A model generated the notes under the pieces. It had not been told where the DNA came from. It did not search any database and worked only from the letters and a program-made list of their open reading frames with translations. A DNA stretch of 64,000 bases from Streptomyces sp. DI166 (GTDB taxonomy: Bacteria > Actinomycetota > Actinomycetes > Streptomycetales > Streptomycetaceae), in contig NZ_FLSP01000011.1 in NCBI RefSeq assembly GCF_900091315.1, positions 57,989-121,988 on the forward strand, read 5' to 3'. The position numbers were made by a program, and so were the translations under genes. Below are positions 8,113 through 16,547 of the stretch, in pieces. Each line of letters starts with the position of its first letter. Position 1 is the first letter of the stretch.

Positions 8113-9432
8113 ATGCCCATCACGACGCGCAGCCGCCTCGTGGCATCCACCATCGCCGTAGCCCTCGGAGCAGGCACCCTCGCCGCGTGCGGCTCGTCCG
8201 ACGACGACACCGAGGCCTCGTCCGGACCCGTCTCGCTCACGTACTGGACCTGGGCGCCCGGCATGGACAAGGTCGTCGACCTGTGGAACAAGGGGCCGGG
8301 CAAGAAGGAGCAGATCAAGGTCACGGTGAAGAAGCAGGCGTCCGGCGACACGCTGGTCACCAAGATCCTCACCGCGCACAAGGCCGGCAAGGCCCCGGAC
8401 CTGGTACAGGCCGAGTACCAGGCGCTGCCGACCCTGGTCAGCAATGACGCGCTGGCGGACATATCGAAGGAGACCGCCGACGCCAAGAGCAAGTTCGCCG
8501 ACGGGGTGTGGCAGCAGACCACGCTCGGCACGGACGCGGTTTACGCGGTGCCGCAGGACATCGGGCCGATGATGTTCTACTACCGCGAGGACCTGTTCGA
8601 GAAGTACGGCCTCGAAGTCCCCACGACCTGGGACGAGTTCGCCGAGACCGCCAGGAAGCTGAAGAAGAAGTCCCCCGGCACCGACCTCACCACGTTCTCC
8701 GCGAACGACTCCGGACTCTTCGCGGGCCTCGCCCAGCAGGCCGGCGCCCAGTGGTGGACCACCGAGGGCGACCAGTGGAAGGTCGCCATCAACGACGCCG
8801 CCACGCAGAAGGTCGCCAAGTTCTGGGGCGGTCTGGTCAAGGAGGGCGTCGTCGACAACCAGCCGATGTACACCCCGGCCTGGAACAAGGCGCTCAACAC
8901 CGGCAAGCAGATCGCCTGGGTCTCCGCCGTCTGGGCGCCCGGCACGCTGAACACGGCCGCGCCCGGCACCAAGGGCAAGTGGGCCATGGCGCCGCTGCCG
9001 CAGTGGTCCGAGGGCGAGAACGTCACCGGCAGCTGGGGCGGTTCCTCCACCGCCGTCACCACGGACTCCGACCACCCGGCCGCCGCCGCGAAGTTCGCCG
9101 CCTGGCTGAACACCGACGGCACGGCCCTGCAGGCACTGGCCAAGGAGAGCGGCATCTACCCCGCCGCCACCAACGCCCAGACCTCCGGCGCCTTCACCAA
9201 CCCGCCGGAGTACTTCGCCAACCAGGCCGACTTCTACACCAAGGCCGCCGAGATCGCGAAGAGCACCGCTCCCTCCGCCTGGGGCCCGAACGTGAACGTC
9301 GCCTACACGACCTTCAAGGACGCCTTCGGCAAGGCCGCCAAGAACAAGTCGGACTTCGTCGCCGCCCTCAACACCATGCAGGACGACACCGTGGCCGACA
9401 TGAAGAAGCAGGGCTTCGAGGTCGCTCAGTGA
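8113..9432 (+). CDS. Sugar ABC transporter substrate-binding lipoprotein
   Basis: 439 residues. The N-terminus is a lipoprotein signal with lipobox L23-A24-A25-C26, followed by an acidic Ser/Asp linker and a family-1 extracellular solute-binding fold (VSLTYWTWAPGMDKVVDLWN; later GKWAMAPLPQWSEG). It should be anchored outside the membrane and capture galactan-derived oligosaccharides for the two permeases that follow. The galactoside assignment rests on context: it is divergent from the GH42 and GH53 genes and ends in the LacI gene. Its GTGA stop/start overlap couples it to the first permease. Confidence 0.9.
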   Translation: MPITTRSRLVASTIAVALGAGTLAACGSSDDDTEASSGPVSLTYWTWAPGMDKVVDLWNKGPGKKEQIKVTVKKQASGDTLVTKILTAHKAGKAPDLVQAEYQALPTLVSNDALADISKETADAKSKFADGVWQQTTLGTDAVYAVPQDIGPMMFYYREDLFEKYGLEVPTTWDEFAETARKLKKKSPGTDLTTFSANDSGLFAGLAQQAGAQWWTTEGDQWKVAINDAATQKVAKFWGGLVKEGVVDNQPMYTPAWNKALNTGKQIAWVSAVWAPGTLNTAAPGTKGKWAMAPLPQWSEGENVTGSWGGSSTAVTTDSDHPAAAAKFAAWLNTDGTALQALAKESGIYPAATNAQTSGAFTNPPEYFANQADFYTKAAEIAKSTAPSAWGPNVNVAYTTFKDAFGKAAKNKSDFVAALNTMQDDTVADMKKQGFEVAQ

Positions 9433-10403
9433 CCACCGCACGCCGGAGGCCGTACGGGGTCAAGGGGGCCCCGTACGCCCACCCGTCTCCCACCACCACC
9501 CTCAGACGAGCGCGCAGCGCGCCCTACTTTTTCCTCCTCCCCGCCACCGTCCTCTTCCTGCTCTTCTTCGCGCTCCCCATCGGCTACGCCGTCTACCTCA
9601 GCTTCCGCAAGGTGCGGGTCTCCGGGCTGGGCCTCGGCTCCGGTGCCCGGAAGGAGGTGTGGGCCGGCCTGCAGAACTACACCGACGCCCTCGGCGACAG
9701 CGAACTGGTCGACGGCGCCCTGCGCGTGCTGGGCTACGGCTGCATCGTGGTGCCGGTGATGCTGGGCCTGGCCCTGCTCTTCGCGCTGATGCTGGACTCC
9801 GAGCGGGTGCGCCTGGCCCCCTTCACCCGCCTGGCGATCTTCCTGCCGTACGCCATCCCCGGCGTGGTCGCGGCGCTGCTGTGGGGCTTCCTCTACCTGC
9901 CGGACGTCAGCCCCTTCTACTTCGTACTGGACAGGCTGGGCCTGCCGCAGCCGGATCTGCTGGACGGCGGTCCGCTGTACCTCGCCCTGTCGAACATCGC
10001 GGTCTGGGGCGGCACCGGCTTCAACATGATCGTCATCTACACCTCGCTGCAGTCCATCCCGGCCGAGGTGTACGAGGCGGCGAAGCTCGACGGAGCCACG
10101 CCCACGCAGATCGCGCTGCGGATCAAGATCCCGATGGTGGCGCCCTCGCTGGTGCTGACCTTCTTCTTCTCGATCATCGCCACGCTCCAGGTGTTCAACG
10201 AACCCACCACCCTCAGACCGCTCACCAACTCCGTGTCCAGCACCTGGAGTCCGCTGATGAAGGTGTACCAGGACGCCTTCGGCAACGGTGACATCCACGC
10301 GGCCGCCGCCCAGGCCGTGATCATCGCCCTCGCCACCCTGGTCCTCTCCTTCGCCTTCCTGCGGGCCGCGAACCGTCGTCAGAAGCAGGAGGCAGCACGA
10401 TGA
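9429..10403 (+). CDS. Sugar ABC transporter permease 1
   Basis: 324 residues starting at a GTG that overlaps the binding-protein stop. Six predicted membrane segments (first: APYFFLLPATVLFLLFFALP). The ATPase-docking EAA loop reads EVYEAAKLDGATPTQIALRI. It belongs to the MalF-like half of the importer. No ATPase gene occurs in the operon; in Streptomyces such CUT1 importers are energised by the shared ATPase MsiK encoded elsewhere, which is the expectation here. Confidence 0.92.
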   Translation: MTTARRRPYGVKGAPYAHPSPTTTLRRARSAPYFFLLPATVLFLLFFALPIGYAVYLSFRKVRVSGLGLGSGARKEVWAGLQNYTDALGDSELVDGALRVLGYGCIVVPVMLGLALLFALMLDSERVRLAPFTRLAIFLPYAIPGVVAALLWGFLYLPDVSPFYFVLDRLGLPQPDLLDGGPLYLALSNIAVWGGTGFNMIVIYTSLQSIPAEVYEAAKLDGATPTQIALRIKIPMVAPSLVLTFFFSIIATLQVFNEPTTLRPLTNSVSSTWSPLMKVYQDAFGNGDIHAAAAQAVIIALATLVLSFAFLRAANRRQKQEAAR

Positions 10404-11305
10404 GTTCTCTTGCCGTCCGCAAGGCCCGGCCCGCGGCCGGGACCACGCCCGGCACCGCCCAGGGCCCGCCGCAGCGCCGCCGGATCGCCCTGGTGCCCAC
10501 CGTCACCCTGGTGATCGGCGCGCTGTACTGCATGCTGCCGGTCGCCTGGGTGGTGATCGCGGCCACCAAGTCCGGCAGCGAACTGTTCTCCACGTTCACC
10601 TTCCTGCCGGGCTCCGGCTTCACCGAGAACATCAGCGACCTGAACGCCTACCGCGACGGCGTCTACTGGAAGTGGATGGGCAACTCCGCCCTCTACGCCG
10701 GCCTCGGCGCGCTGCTCTCCACGGTGGTCTCCGCGTTCAGCGGCTACGCCCTCGCCATCTACCGCTTCCGCGGCCGGGAGACCATCTTCAACGTGCTGCT
10801 GGCGGGCGTGCTCATGCCCCCGGTGATCCTCGCCGTGCCGCAGTACCTGTTGCTGGCCGAGGCCAACCTGACCGACTCCTACCTGTCGGTGCTGCTCCCG
10901 CTGATCCTCTCCCCCTACGGGGTGTACCTGGCGCGGATCTACGCGGCCGCCGCCGTGCCCTCCGACGTGGTGGAGGCCGGGCGGATGGACGGGGCGAGCG
11001 AGTGGCGGATCTTCACCCGGGTCGCGCTGCCGATGATGGTGCCGGGCCTGGTGACGGTGTTCCTCTTCCAGTTCGTGGCCGTGTGGAACAACTTCCTGCT
11101 GCCGTACATCATGCTCAGCGACGACGAGAAGTTCCCGATCACGCTCGGTCTGTACACGCTCCTGGAGCAGGGCGCGAACACGCCCGCGCTGTACACCCTG
11201 GTGATCACCGGTGCGCTGCTCGCGGTCGTTCCGCTCATCGCGCTCTTCCTGGTCATCCAGCGGTTCTGGAGCCTTGATCTGCTGTCCGGGGCCGTAAAGT
11301 CATGA
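10400..11305 (+). CDS. Sugar ABC transporter permease 2
   Basis: 301 residues, MalG-like. It overlaps the first permease by ATGA. Membrane segments include VPTVTLVIGALYCMLPVAWV, and the EAA loop is VVEAGRMDGASEWRIFTRVA. With permease 1 it forms the channel for galacto-oligosaccharide import. Its stop overlaps the start of the LacI gene, so the repressor is co-expressed with the transporter it controls. Confidence 0.92.
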   Translation: MSSLAVRKARPAAGTTPGTAQGPPQRRRIALVPTVTLVIGALYCMLPVAWVVIAATKSGSELFSTFTFLPGSGFTENISDLNAYRDGVYWKWMGNSALYAGLGALLSTVVSAFSGYALAIYRFRGRETIFNVLLAGVLMPPVILAVPQYLLLAEANLTDSYLSVLLPLILSPYGVYLARIYAAAAVPSDVVEAGRMDGASEWRIFTRVALPMMVPGLVTVFLFQFVAVWNNFLLPYIMLSDDEKFPITLGLYTLLEQGANTPALYTLVITGALLAVVPLIALFLVIQRFWSLDLLSGAVKS

Positions 11306-12333
11306 CCATGAGCAACACCGGGGGACGACGCAAGCCGCCGACGATCCACGACGTGGCCCGTGAGGCAGGGGTCTCACGGGGCACCGTCTCACGCGTACTC
11401 AACGGCGGGCACTACGTCAGCCCCGCGGCGGCGGAGGCGGTCAACGCCGCGATCCGCAAGACGGGTTACGTCGTGAACCGGCACGCCCGTTCGCTGATCA
11501 CCGGCCGCTCCGACTCGGTCGGCTTCCTGCTGACCGAGCCCCAGGAGCGGTTCTTCGAGGACCCCAACTTCAATGTCCTGCTGCGTGGTTGCACCCAGGC
11601 GCTGGCCGCGCACGACATCCCGCTGCTGCTGATGCTGGCAGGTACCGAGGACGAACGGCGCCGTATCACCCGCTACATCACCGCCGGGCACGTGGACGGG
11701 GTGCTGCTGGTCTCCAGTCACTCGGGCGACCCCGTCGCCCAGGAGCTGCGGGAGGCGGGGGTGCCGCTGGTGGCCTGCGGCAAGCCGATCGGGCTCGGTT
11801 CCAAGGTCAGCTATGTGGCCGCGGACGACCGGGACGGCGCCCGGGACATGGTGCGCCATCTGCTCTCCCTCGGCAGGCGCCGGATCGGCGTGGTGACCGG
11901 TCCGCTGGACACCCCGGGTGGTGTGGAGCGGCTCGCCGGGTACAAGGAGGTGCTCACCGAGGCGGGCATCGGGATCGACGACAGGCTCGTCGTGTCCGGC
12001 GACTACAGCCGGGCCAGCGGTGAGGCGGGCGCCGACCGGCTGCTGGCGCAGGCACCGGACATGGACGCGGTGTTCGTCGCCTCCGACCTGATGGCGCAGG
12101 GCGTGCTGACGGCACTGGAGAAGGCCGGGCGCCGGGTGCCGCAGGACGTGGCGGTGGGCGGTTTCGACGACTCCCCCGCCGCGGTCGCCTCCCGGCCCGA
12201 GCTGACCACCATCCGCCAGCCCTGGGACCGGATCAGCTCCGAGATGGTCCGGGTGCTGCTGGCCCAGATCGGGGGCGAGGACCCGGCCGCGGTGATCCTG
12301 CCGACCGAGTTGGTCCGGCGCGAGTCCACCTGA
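11302..12333 (+). CDS. LacI family transcriptional repressor of the galactan locus
   Basis: 343 residues. The LacI helix-turn-helix and hinge occupy residues 14-65 (TIHDVAREAGVSRGTVSRVL), followed by a periplasmic-binding-protein-like effector domain with DAVFVASDLMAQGVL and VAVGGFDDSPAAV. It is the last gene of the transporter operon (ATGA overlap), so repression is self-limiting. It is expected to bind the palindrome at 8044-8059 and release it on binding galactose or a galacto-oligosaccharide. The 3' end of the gene (from 12319) is the apparent source of repeat sequence that recurs downstream. Confidence 0.9.
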   Translation: MTMSNTGGRRKPPTIHDVAREAGVSRGTVSRVLNGGHYVSPAAAEAVNAAIRKTGYVVNRHARSLITGRSDSVGFLLTEPQERFFEDPNFNVLLRGCTQALAAHDIPLLLMLAGTEDERRRITRYITAGHVDGVLLVSSHSGDPVAQELREAGVPLVACGKPIGLGSKVSYVAADDRDGARDMVRHLLSLGRRRIGVVTGPLDTPGGVERLAGYKEVLTEAGIGIDDRLVVSGDYSRASGEAGADRLLAQAPDMDAVFVASDLMAQGVLTALEKAGRRVPQDVAVGGFDDSPAAVASRPELTTIRQPWDRISSEMVRVLLAQIGGEDPAAVILPTELVRREST

Positions 12334-12670
12334 CGCGGCGGCTGTCTGCTGTCCGGGACGGGGCCTGATTCGGGGGGCCGACTGCCTACCGGGACGGGCG
12401 AGGCCACGATCGCCTTCGGGTCCGCCCGACGCGGGCAGCCCACTCCCGTCCGACAGACGCCGAGCACGGCCGCCCGCGAGTCCACCCGACACAGACGGCC
12501 GACTCCCGACCGAAACGGGCGAGGGCCACGATCGCCTTCGGGGTCAGCCCGATGCGGGCAGCCCACTCCCGTCCGACAGACGCCGGGCACAATCGCCCGC
12601 GAATCCACCCGACGCGGGCGGGGGTCTGCCGACCGAAACGGGCGAGGGGCACGGTCGCCTTCGGGGTCCG
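12319..12670. repeat. 121-123 bp degenerate tandem repeat, about 2.3 copies, after lacI
   Basis: The marker ACGGGCGAG occurs at 12394, 12515 and 12638, giving periods of 121 and 123 bp. The flanking blocks GCAGCCCACTCCCGTCCGAC and CGCGARTCCACC are shared between copies. The second block occurs at 12475 and 12598, and also at 12319-12330 inside the last codons of lacI, so the array seems to have grown from the gene's 3' end. The 455-bp gap 12334-12788 contains this array and no convincing gene. The repeats lie where the operon's terminator is expected. Confidence 0.75.
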
Positions 12671-12788
12671 CCCCGTGGCGGCCCCCTCCGGAGCAAGCGG
12701 TCAGTTTTCGAGAAGCCGGAGGGGAGCCCCGCCCCTAGCGTGGGAGTCACCGACGACAGGCGTCGGAGCAGATCCCCAGGAGTACGTC

Positions 12789-13139
12789 ATGACCGCAGGT
12801 GTGCAGACGATCATGTACCCCGTGAAGGACCTCGACGGGGCGAAGGCCGTGTTCGGCGCCCTGCTCGGGGTGGAGCCGTACGCGGACGAGCCGTACTACG
12901 TCGGCTACAAGGCCGCCGGCCAGGACGTGGGCCTCGACCCGAACGGGCACGCCAAGGGCATGACGGGCCCGGTCCCCTACTGGCACGTCGACGACATCGC
13001 CGCGACCCTCGCCGCGCTCGTCACGGCCGGTGCGGAGACGCTGCAGGACGTGCAGGACGTGGGCGGCGGCCGCAAGATCGCCTTCCTCAAGGACACGGAC
13101 GGCAACATGATCGGGCTGCTCCAGGACCCGGCCGAGTAG
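12789..13139 (+). CDS. VOC (glyoxalase/bleomycin-resistance) family protein
   Basis: 116 residues from an ATG behind AGGAG. A single vicinal-oxygen-chelate domain: IMYPVKDLDGAKAVFGALLG at the start, GPVPYWHVDDIAATLAALV in the middle and the closing FLKDTDGNMIGLLQD, where the terminal aspartate/asparagine region usually carries a metal ligand. Proteins of this class bind or modify small molecules. A MarR-type regulator follows on the same strand, which suggests a stress or detoxification pair, but no substrate can be named. Confidence 0.8.
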   Translation: MTAGVQTIMYPVKDLDGAKAVFGALLGVEPYADEPYYVGYKAAGQDVGLDPNGHAKGMTGPVPYWHVDDIAATLAALVTAGAETLQDVQDVGGGRKIAFLKDTDGNMIGLLQDPAE

Positions 13140-13171
13140 TCGGCCCAGGTCTCACTTGCACATACACTAGT

Positions 13172-13210
13172 TGCACCGTAAACAAATATGCGTCGCGGTG
13201 CTACGGTGCA
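13172..13210. promoter_or_regulatory. Inverted repeat ahead of the MarR gene
   Basis: TGCACCGTA (13172-13180) and TACGGTGCA (13202-13210) are perfect complements separated by 21 bp. The right arm ends 3 bp before the ATG of the MarR gene. Two TTGCAC boxes (13156-13161 and 13171-13176) lie upstream; the first could act as a -35 with TAAACA at 13179-13184. The arrangement suits autorepression by the MarR protein. Confidence 0.5.
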
Positions 13211-13213
13211 GGT

Positions 13214-13603
13214 ATGGCAGCGAAAACGGCCGGTGCGGGGCTTGAGGAGCGGTGGCGGGACATACTGTCGGTGCACGCGCGCACGATGTGCGAGATCGAC
13301 CGCGTGCTGCATCCGCACGGACTGGGGGCGAGCGACTTCGAGGTGCTCGACATCCTCGCCACCGCCCCGCCCGAGGAGCGCCGGCACTGCCGGGTGCAGA
13401 ACCTCGTGGGCCGGGTGCACCTGAGCCAGAGCGCCCTGTCCCGGCTGATCGGCCGCCTGGAGAAGGAGGGCCTGGTCGAACGCTCCGCCTGTCTGGAGGA
13501 CCGGCGCGGCGTGTGGGTCTCCCTCACCGAGAAGGGACGTCAGCGGCACGCCGAGGTGCTGCCGCTCCAGCGTGAGGCGCTCGCCCGCTCGCTCGGCGAC
13601 TGA
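13214..13603 (+). CDS. MarR family transcriptional regulator
   Basis: 129 residues. Winged helix-turn-helix with VQNLVGRVHLSQSALSRLIG as recognition region and the wing RSACLEDRRGVWVSLTEKG, the DxR...G...LT pattern diagnostic of MarR. The N-terminal dimerisation helix begins RWRDILSVHARTMCEIDRVL and carries a cysteine that could be redox-active (inference). The closely spaced inverted repeat upstream is its probable operator. Confidence 0.9.
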   Translation: MAAKTAGAGLEERWRDILSVHARTMCEIDRVLHPHGLGASDFEVLDILATAPPEERRHCRVQNLVGRVHLSQSALSRLIGRLEKEGLVERSACLEDRRGVWVSLTEKGRQRHAEVLPLQREALARSLGD

Positions 13604-13691
13604 CCCGGAGGCCGCCGGGCTGTTCGGGACACCGGCGGGCGGGGCATCATGACTCCCAAAAAGCCCTGTGAGGGGACGGGGAGAGACCGCC

Positions 13692-14681
13692 TTGCCCGTG
13701 GATGACGACGGTAACGCCGAGCTCATCACGTACACGACGCGCTCAGTGGAGGAGAGCCACGACGCGATAGCGGCTCACTACTACGATCTGCGCCTCCAAG
13801 TCACGGGCGCCGCCGCCCGGTTCCGCACCAGTCTGCGCGTTGTCGACCTCGGTCCGCTGGTCGTCGGCGACGTCAGTTTCGGCACCGGGATGCGGATGGC
13901 GTTCGGCGAACCGGGCGTGTACCACGTGGCGGTGCCGTTACGGGGGGCCTTCGGTGTCCAACAGGGCGGCGACGACCTGGTGTTCGCCACCGCCCGGCGG
14001 GCCGTCTTCTTCGATCCGGGGTACGGCATCGTGGTCGACCACTGGTCGCCGGACTGCCACTCGCTGACCGTCAAGTTCGACAAGGACGCCGTGCTCAAGG
14101 GACTTGAGTCCCTGCTGGGCAGAGGGGTGCGGCGTCCGCCGCGCTTCGAACCCTTCATCGACGTCACCCGGGGTCCCGGCCGCAGCTGGGCCCAGCTGGT
14201 GCGCTGGTTCCTGCGGGACACCGAGATCTCGGCCGGGCTGCTGAGCCGGCCCCTGATCCGGGGCCGCATCGAACAGACCCTGGTCGAAGGGCTGTTGCTG
14301 GCCGCGGACCACTCCTACCGGGCCGAACTGGCGGGCCCGCCCCCGCCGATGCGGCCCGCCGCGGTGAAACGGGTCATGGACGCCGTACAGGAACTGCCCG
14401 CCGAGCCCTACGACGCGGCGCGGCTCGCGGCGATCGCTCAGGTCAGTGTGCGCACGTTGCAGGAGGCGTTCCGCAAGCACGTCGGGGTGCCGCCGATGGC
14501 GTACGTCAGCGAGGTGCGGCTGGAACGGGTGCACGGGCAGCTGAGGGCGTCCGCGCCGGGGTCGACGACCGTGGCGGACGTGGCCTATCAGTGGGGTTTC
14601 GCCCATCTCGGCCGGTTCGCGCGGCGCTACCGGGAGCGGTTCGGGGAGTCGCCGTCGCAGACCCTGCGCGCGGCGCGCTGA
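13692..14681 (+). CDS. AraC family regulator with a TTA (bldA) codon
   Basis: 329 residues. An N-terminal cupin-like AraC-binding domain (SFGTGMRMAFGEPGVYHVAV) is joined to a C-terminal double helix-turn-helix (LAAIAQVSVRTLQEAFRKHV; VADVAYQWGFAHLGRFARRY). I chose TTG at 13692 because GGGGAGAG lies 8 bp ahead; a GTG at 13668 is in frame. Leucine 83 is encoded by TTA (13938-13940), the rarest Streptomyces codon, which depends on the bldA tRNA. Expression is therefore probably tied to late growth or development. No obvious target operon adjoins it. Confidence 0.88.
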   Translation: MPVDDDGNAELITYTTRSVEESHDAIAAHYYDLRLQVTGAAARFRTSLRVVDLGPLVVGDVSFGTGMRMAFGEPGVYHVAVPLRGAFGVQQGGDDLVFATARRAVFFDPGYGIVVDHWSPDCHSLTVKFDKDAVLKGLESLLGRGVRRPPRFEPFIDVTRGPGRSWAQLVRWFLRDTEISAGLLSRPLIRGRIEQTLVEGLLLAADHSYRAELAGPPPPMRPAAVKRVMDAVQELPAEPYDAARLAAIAQVSVRTLQEAFRKHVGVPPMAYVSEVRLERVHGQLRASAPGSTTVADVAYQWGFAHLGRFARRYRERFGESPSQTLRAAR

Positions 14682-14838
14682 ACGGCGGGTCAGTTTCCGC
14701 CGCGTTTTGCGGACAGGCCCCGCGCAAGAGGGAGCGACGCGGCCCGGGGACGGTCCTATCGTCGGGGGCACGGCGATGGTGCCGGCGCGGACCGAGCGGA
14801 GTCGGTGCCATTCGGTCCTGCGCGAAGCATCGCCGGGA

Positions 14839-14880
14839 GGGCCCGGCCGCTCCCCCTCCGACGCCTTGGTGGCCGGGCCC
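14839..14880. terminator. Bidirectional terminator hairpin
   Basis: GGGCCCGGCC (14839-14848) pairs with GGCCGGGCCC (14871-14880) around 22 nt. It lies between the convergent AraC and SseB-like genes, 15 bp from the end of the latter. Confidence 0.55.
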
Positions 14881-14895
14881 GGCCCGTCACCTCTC

Positions 14896-15294
14896 TCACC
14901 GGGCCAGCAGCGTGCGCACTCCCTCGGACGTGAGGGTGAGCGGGTGCGGGGAGCCCGCGTCGATGGTCAGGGACAGCTCGTCGGCGGGCCACTGCGCGGC
15001 CAGCGCACCCAGCGGCACCAGGCGGTAGCGGCCGATGAAGGGCAGCAGCGCGGCCATCGCGGGCTCCGAGGTGAACACGGGCACCATGGCCTCACCGCCC
15101 GGCTGCTCCAGCACGGGCAGGGCGACGGTGCCCGGGTCGGTGGCGTCCTCCTCGCTCGCGTCGTCGGGCACGGGCACCAGCACCTCACTGCCGGCGAGCA
15201 TGTTCAGCGCCGCGATGTCCTCGTGGTTGTCGACGAGCGCGTCCAGCGCCTGTCGGGCCGGTGTGTCGGTACGGCGGTTCTCGGGTGTCTCCAT
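14896..15294 (-). CDS. SseB-like protein
   Basis: 132 residues from the ATG at 15294. The pattern EVLVPVPDD, then ALPVLEQPGGEAMVPVFTSE, then LIGRYRLVPLGALAAQWP-type segments is that of the SseB N-terminal domain, a small alpha/beta fold common in actinobacteria and found beside type VII-related or nucleotide genes. It has no signal peptide. It is monocistronic here, convergent with the AraC gene. Function unknown. Confidence 0.7.
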   Translation of the reverse strand: METPENRRTDTPARQALDALVDNHEDIAALNMLAGSEVLVPVPDDASEEDATDPGTVALPVLEQPGGEAMVPVFTSEPAMAALLPFIGRYRLVPLGALAAQWPADELSLTIDAGSPHPLTLTSEGVRTLLAR

Positions 15295-15461
15295 CACAGA
15301 TCCCCTGGTAGCGGCGGCGGTCCTGAGCCGCGTACCCGATCCGGAGCCCGGCATTCATGGCGGAGGATCCGGCTCCGGAATTTTCGTGATGTACCGCAAC
15401 CATCGGGGCGAGTCGACTGTCTCCCCTGTTATCAGAACCACGTACCCGTTCGGGGGACGCA

Positions 15462-16043
15462 ATGCGAAGAATCAGAACCACCGGAGTGGCCCTCGCCGCT
15501 GCCGCCGCCCTGGCCCTCCCCGCCCTGCCCGCCGCCACCGCCTCGGCCGCCCCCGCGGCGGCGGCCACCGCGTGCCCGATCGGCTGGGGCAGCCTGCCCA
15601 AGGTCAGCTCCACCGCCACCACGACCCCGGTCGAGAACATCAGGACCGGCCGTCACGCCTGCTACGACCGCATGGTCGTCGATCTGCCGGGGGCCGGGAA
15701 GTCCGGGCTCGGCTACTCGGTCCGCTACGTCAGCCAGCTGTACCAGGACGGCTCCGGCCGTCCGATCCCGGTCGCCGGCGGTGCCGTCCTGGAGGTCCGG
15801 GTCGCGGCGCCCGCCTACGACCACGAGACCGGCGCCCCGACCTACCCGGGCCGGGTCAACAGGCCCCTGCCGGGGGTCGACCTCACCGGTTACCGCACCT
15901 TCCGGGACGCCCGGTACGGCGGCAGCTTCGAAGGGGAGACGCTCGTCGGGCTCGGGGTCCGCGCGCGCCTGCCGTTCCGGGTGCTGGTGCTCACCGACCG
16001 GATCGTCGTGGACGTCGCCCACAACTGGACCGGCGCCCGCTGA
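15462..16043 (+). CDS. Secreted AMIN-like protein
   Basis: 193 residues. A signal peptide (MRRIRTTGVALAAAAALALP, cleavage near ASA) precedes a single all-beta domain with HACYDRMVVDLPGAGKSGLG and RLPFRVLVLTDRIVVDVAHN, the arrangement of actinobacterial AMIN-like proteins, which are thought to bind cell-wall polymers. Two cysteines, just after the signal peptide and in HACYD, may form a disulfide. Its stop is 12 bp from the end of the convergent SRPBCC gene. Confidence 0.75.
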   Translation: MRRIRTTGVALAAAAALALPALPAATASAAPAAAATACPIGWGSLPKVSSTATTTPVENIRTGRHACYDRMVVDLPGAGKSGLGYSVRYVSQLYQDGSGRPIPVAGGAVLEVRVAAPAYDHETGAPTYPGRVNRPLPGVDLTGYRTFRDARYGGSFEGETLVGLGVRARLPFRVLVLTDRIVVDVAHNWTGAR

Positions 16044-16049
16044 GCGGGC

Positions 16050-16067
16050 GGCCCCTCAGCCGGGGCC
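16050..16067. terminator. Short hairpin at a convergent gene end
   Basis: GGCCCC-tcagcc-GGGGCC lies at the junction of two convergent genes, its loop containing the stop codon of the leftward gene. It is the only candidate terminator in this 12-bp gap. Confidence 0.4.
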
Positions 16068-16529
16068 GGAACCGCTCTCGACCAGCTCGGCCAGTCTGGC
16101 CAGCGCCATACGCGTGCCCGTCTCGTTGTCCGCGGCGGGCACCGCGTCCGGCAGTCCCTCGTGCACCATCACTACATCCGTGCCACCACCCTCGGCGTCC
16201 GTGAGGGTGGTGGTCATCGTCATGGTGCCGCGCATCGCGGGGTCCGGGCTCTCGAACTCCAGCTCCTCCACCACCCGTTCGCCGGGCACCAGCTCGGTGA
16301 AGTGCCCGTGGTAGGTGTCGGTGTTCGACTCGGTCTTGCCGGTGCCGGTCGGCAGGTCGTAGGTGAGCGACACCCGGAAGGCGCCGCCCACCCGGGGCTC
16401 GAAGCGGTGCACCCGTGCCGTCATCCCGTCCGGCACCCGCCAGCGCCGTACCGCGTCGGCGTCCAGCAGCGCGCGGTACACGGCCGCGCGCTCGGCGTTC
16501 ACATGCCCGGTCACCCGCGTGGTGTGCAT
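16056..16529 (-). CDS. SRPBCC/AHSA1-domain protein
   Basis: 157 residues. START-like fold of the AHSA1 type: it opens TTRVTGHVNAERAAVYRALL with DADAVRRWRVPDGM, then FEPRVGGAFRVSLTY, and ends with the long helix ETGTRMALARLAELVE. Such proteins bind hydrophobic ligands in a deep pocket. It lies 18 bp from the 3' end of the interrupted quinone reductase gene on the same strand, so it may be the last gene of that run. Confidence 0.82.
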   Translation of the reverse strand: MHTTRVTGHVNAERAAVYRALLDADAVRRWRVPDGMTARVHRFEPRVGGAFRVSLTYDLPTGTGKTESNTDTYHGHFTELVPGERVVEELEFESPDPAMRGTMTMTTTLTDAEGGGTDVVMVHEGLPDAVPAADNETGTRMALARLAELVESGSGPG

Positions 16530-16547
16530 GGCCCGAACATAACGCGC

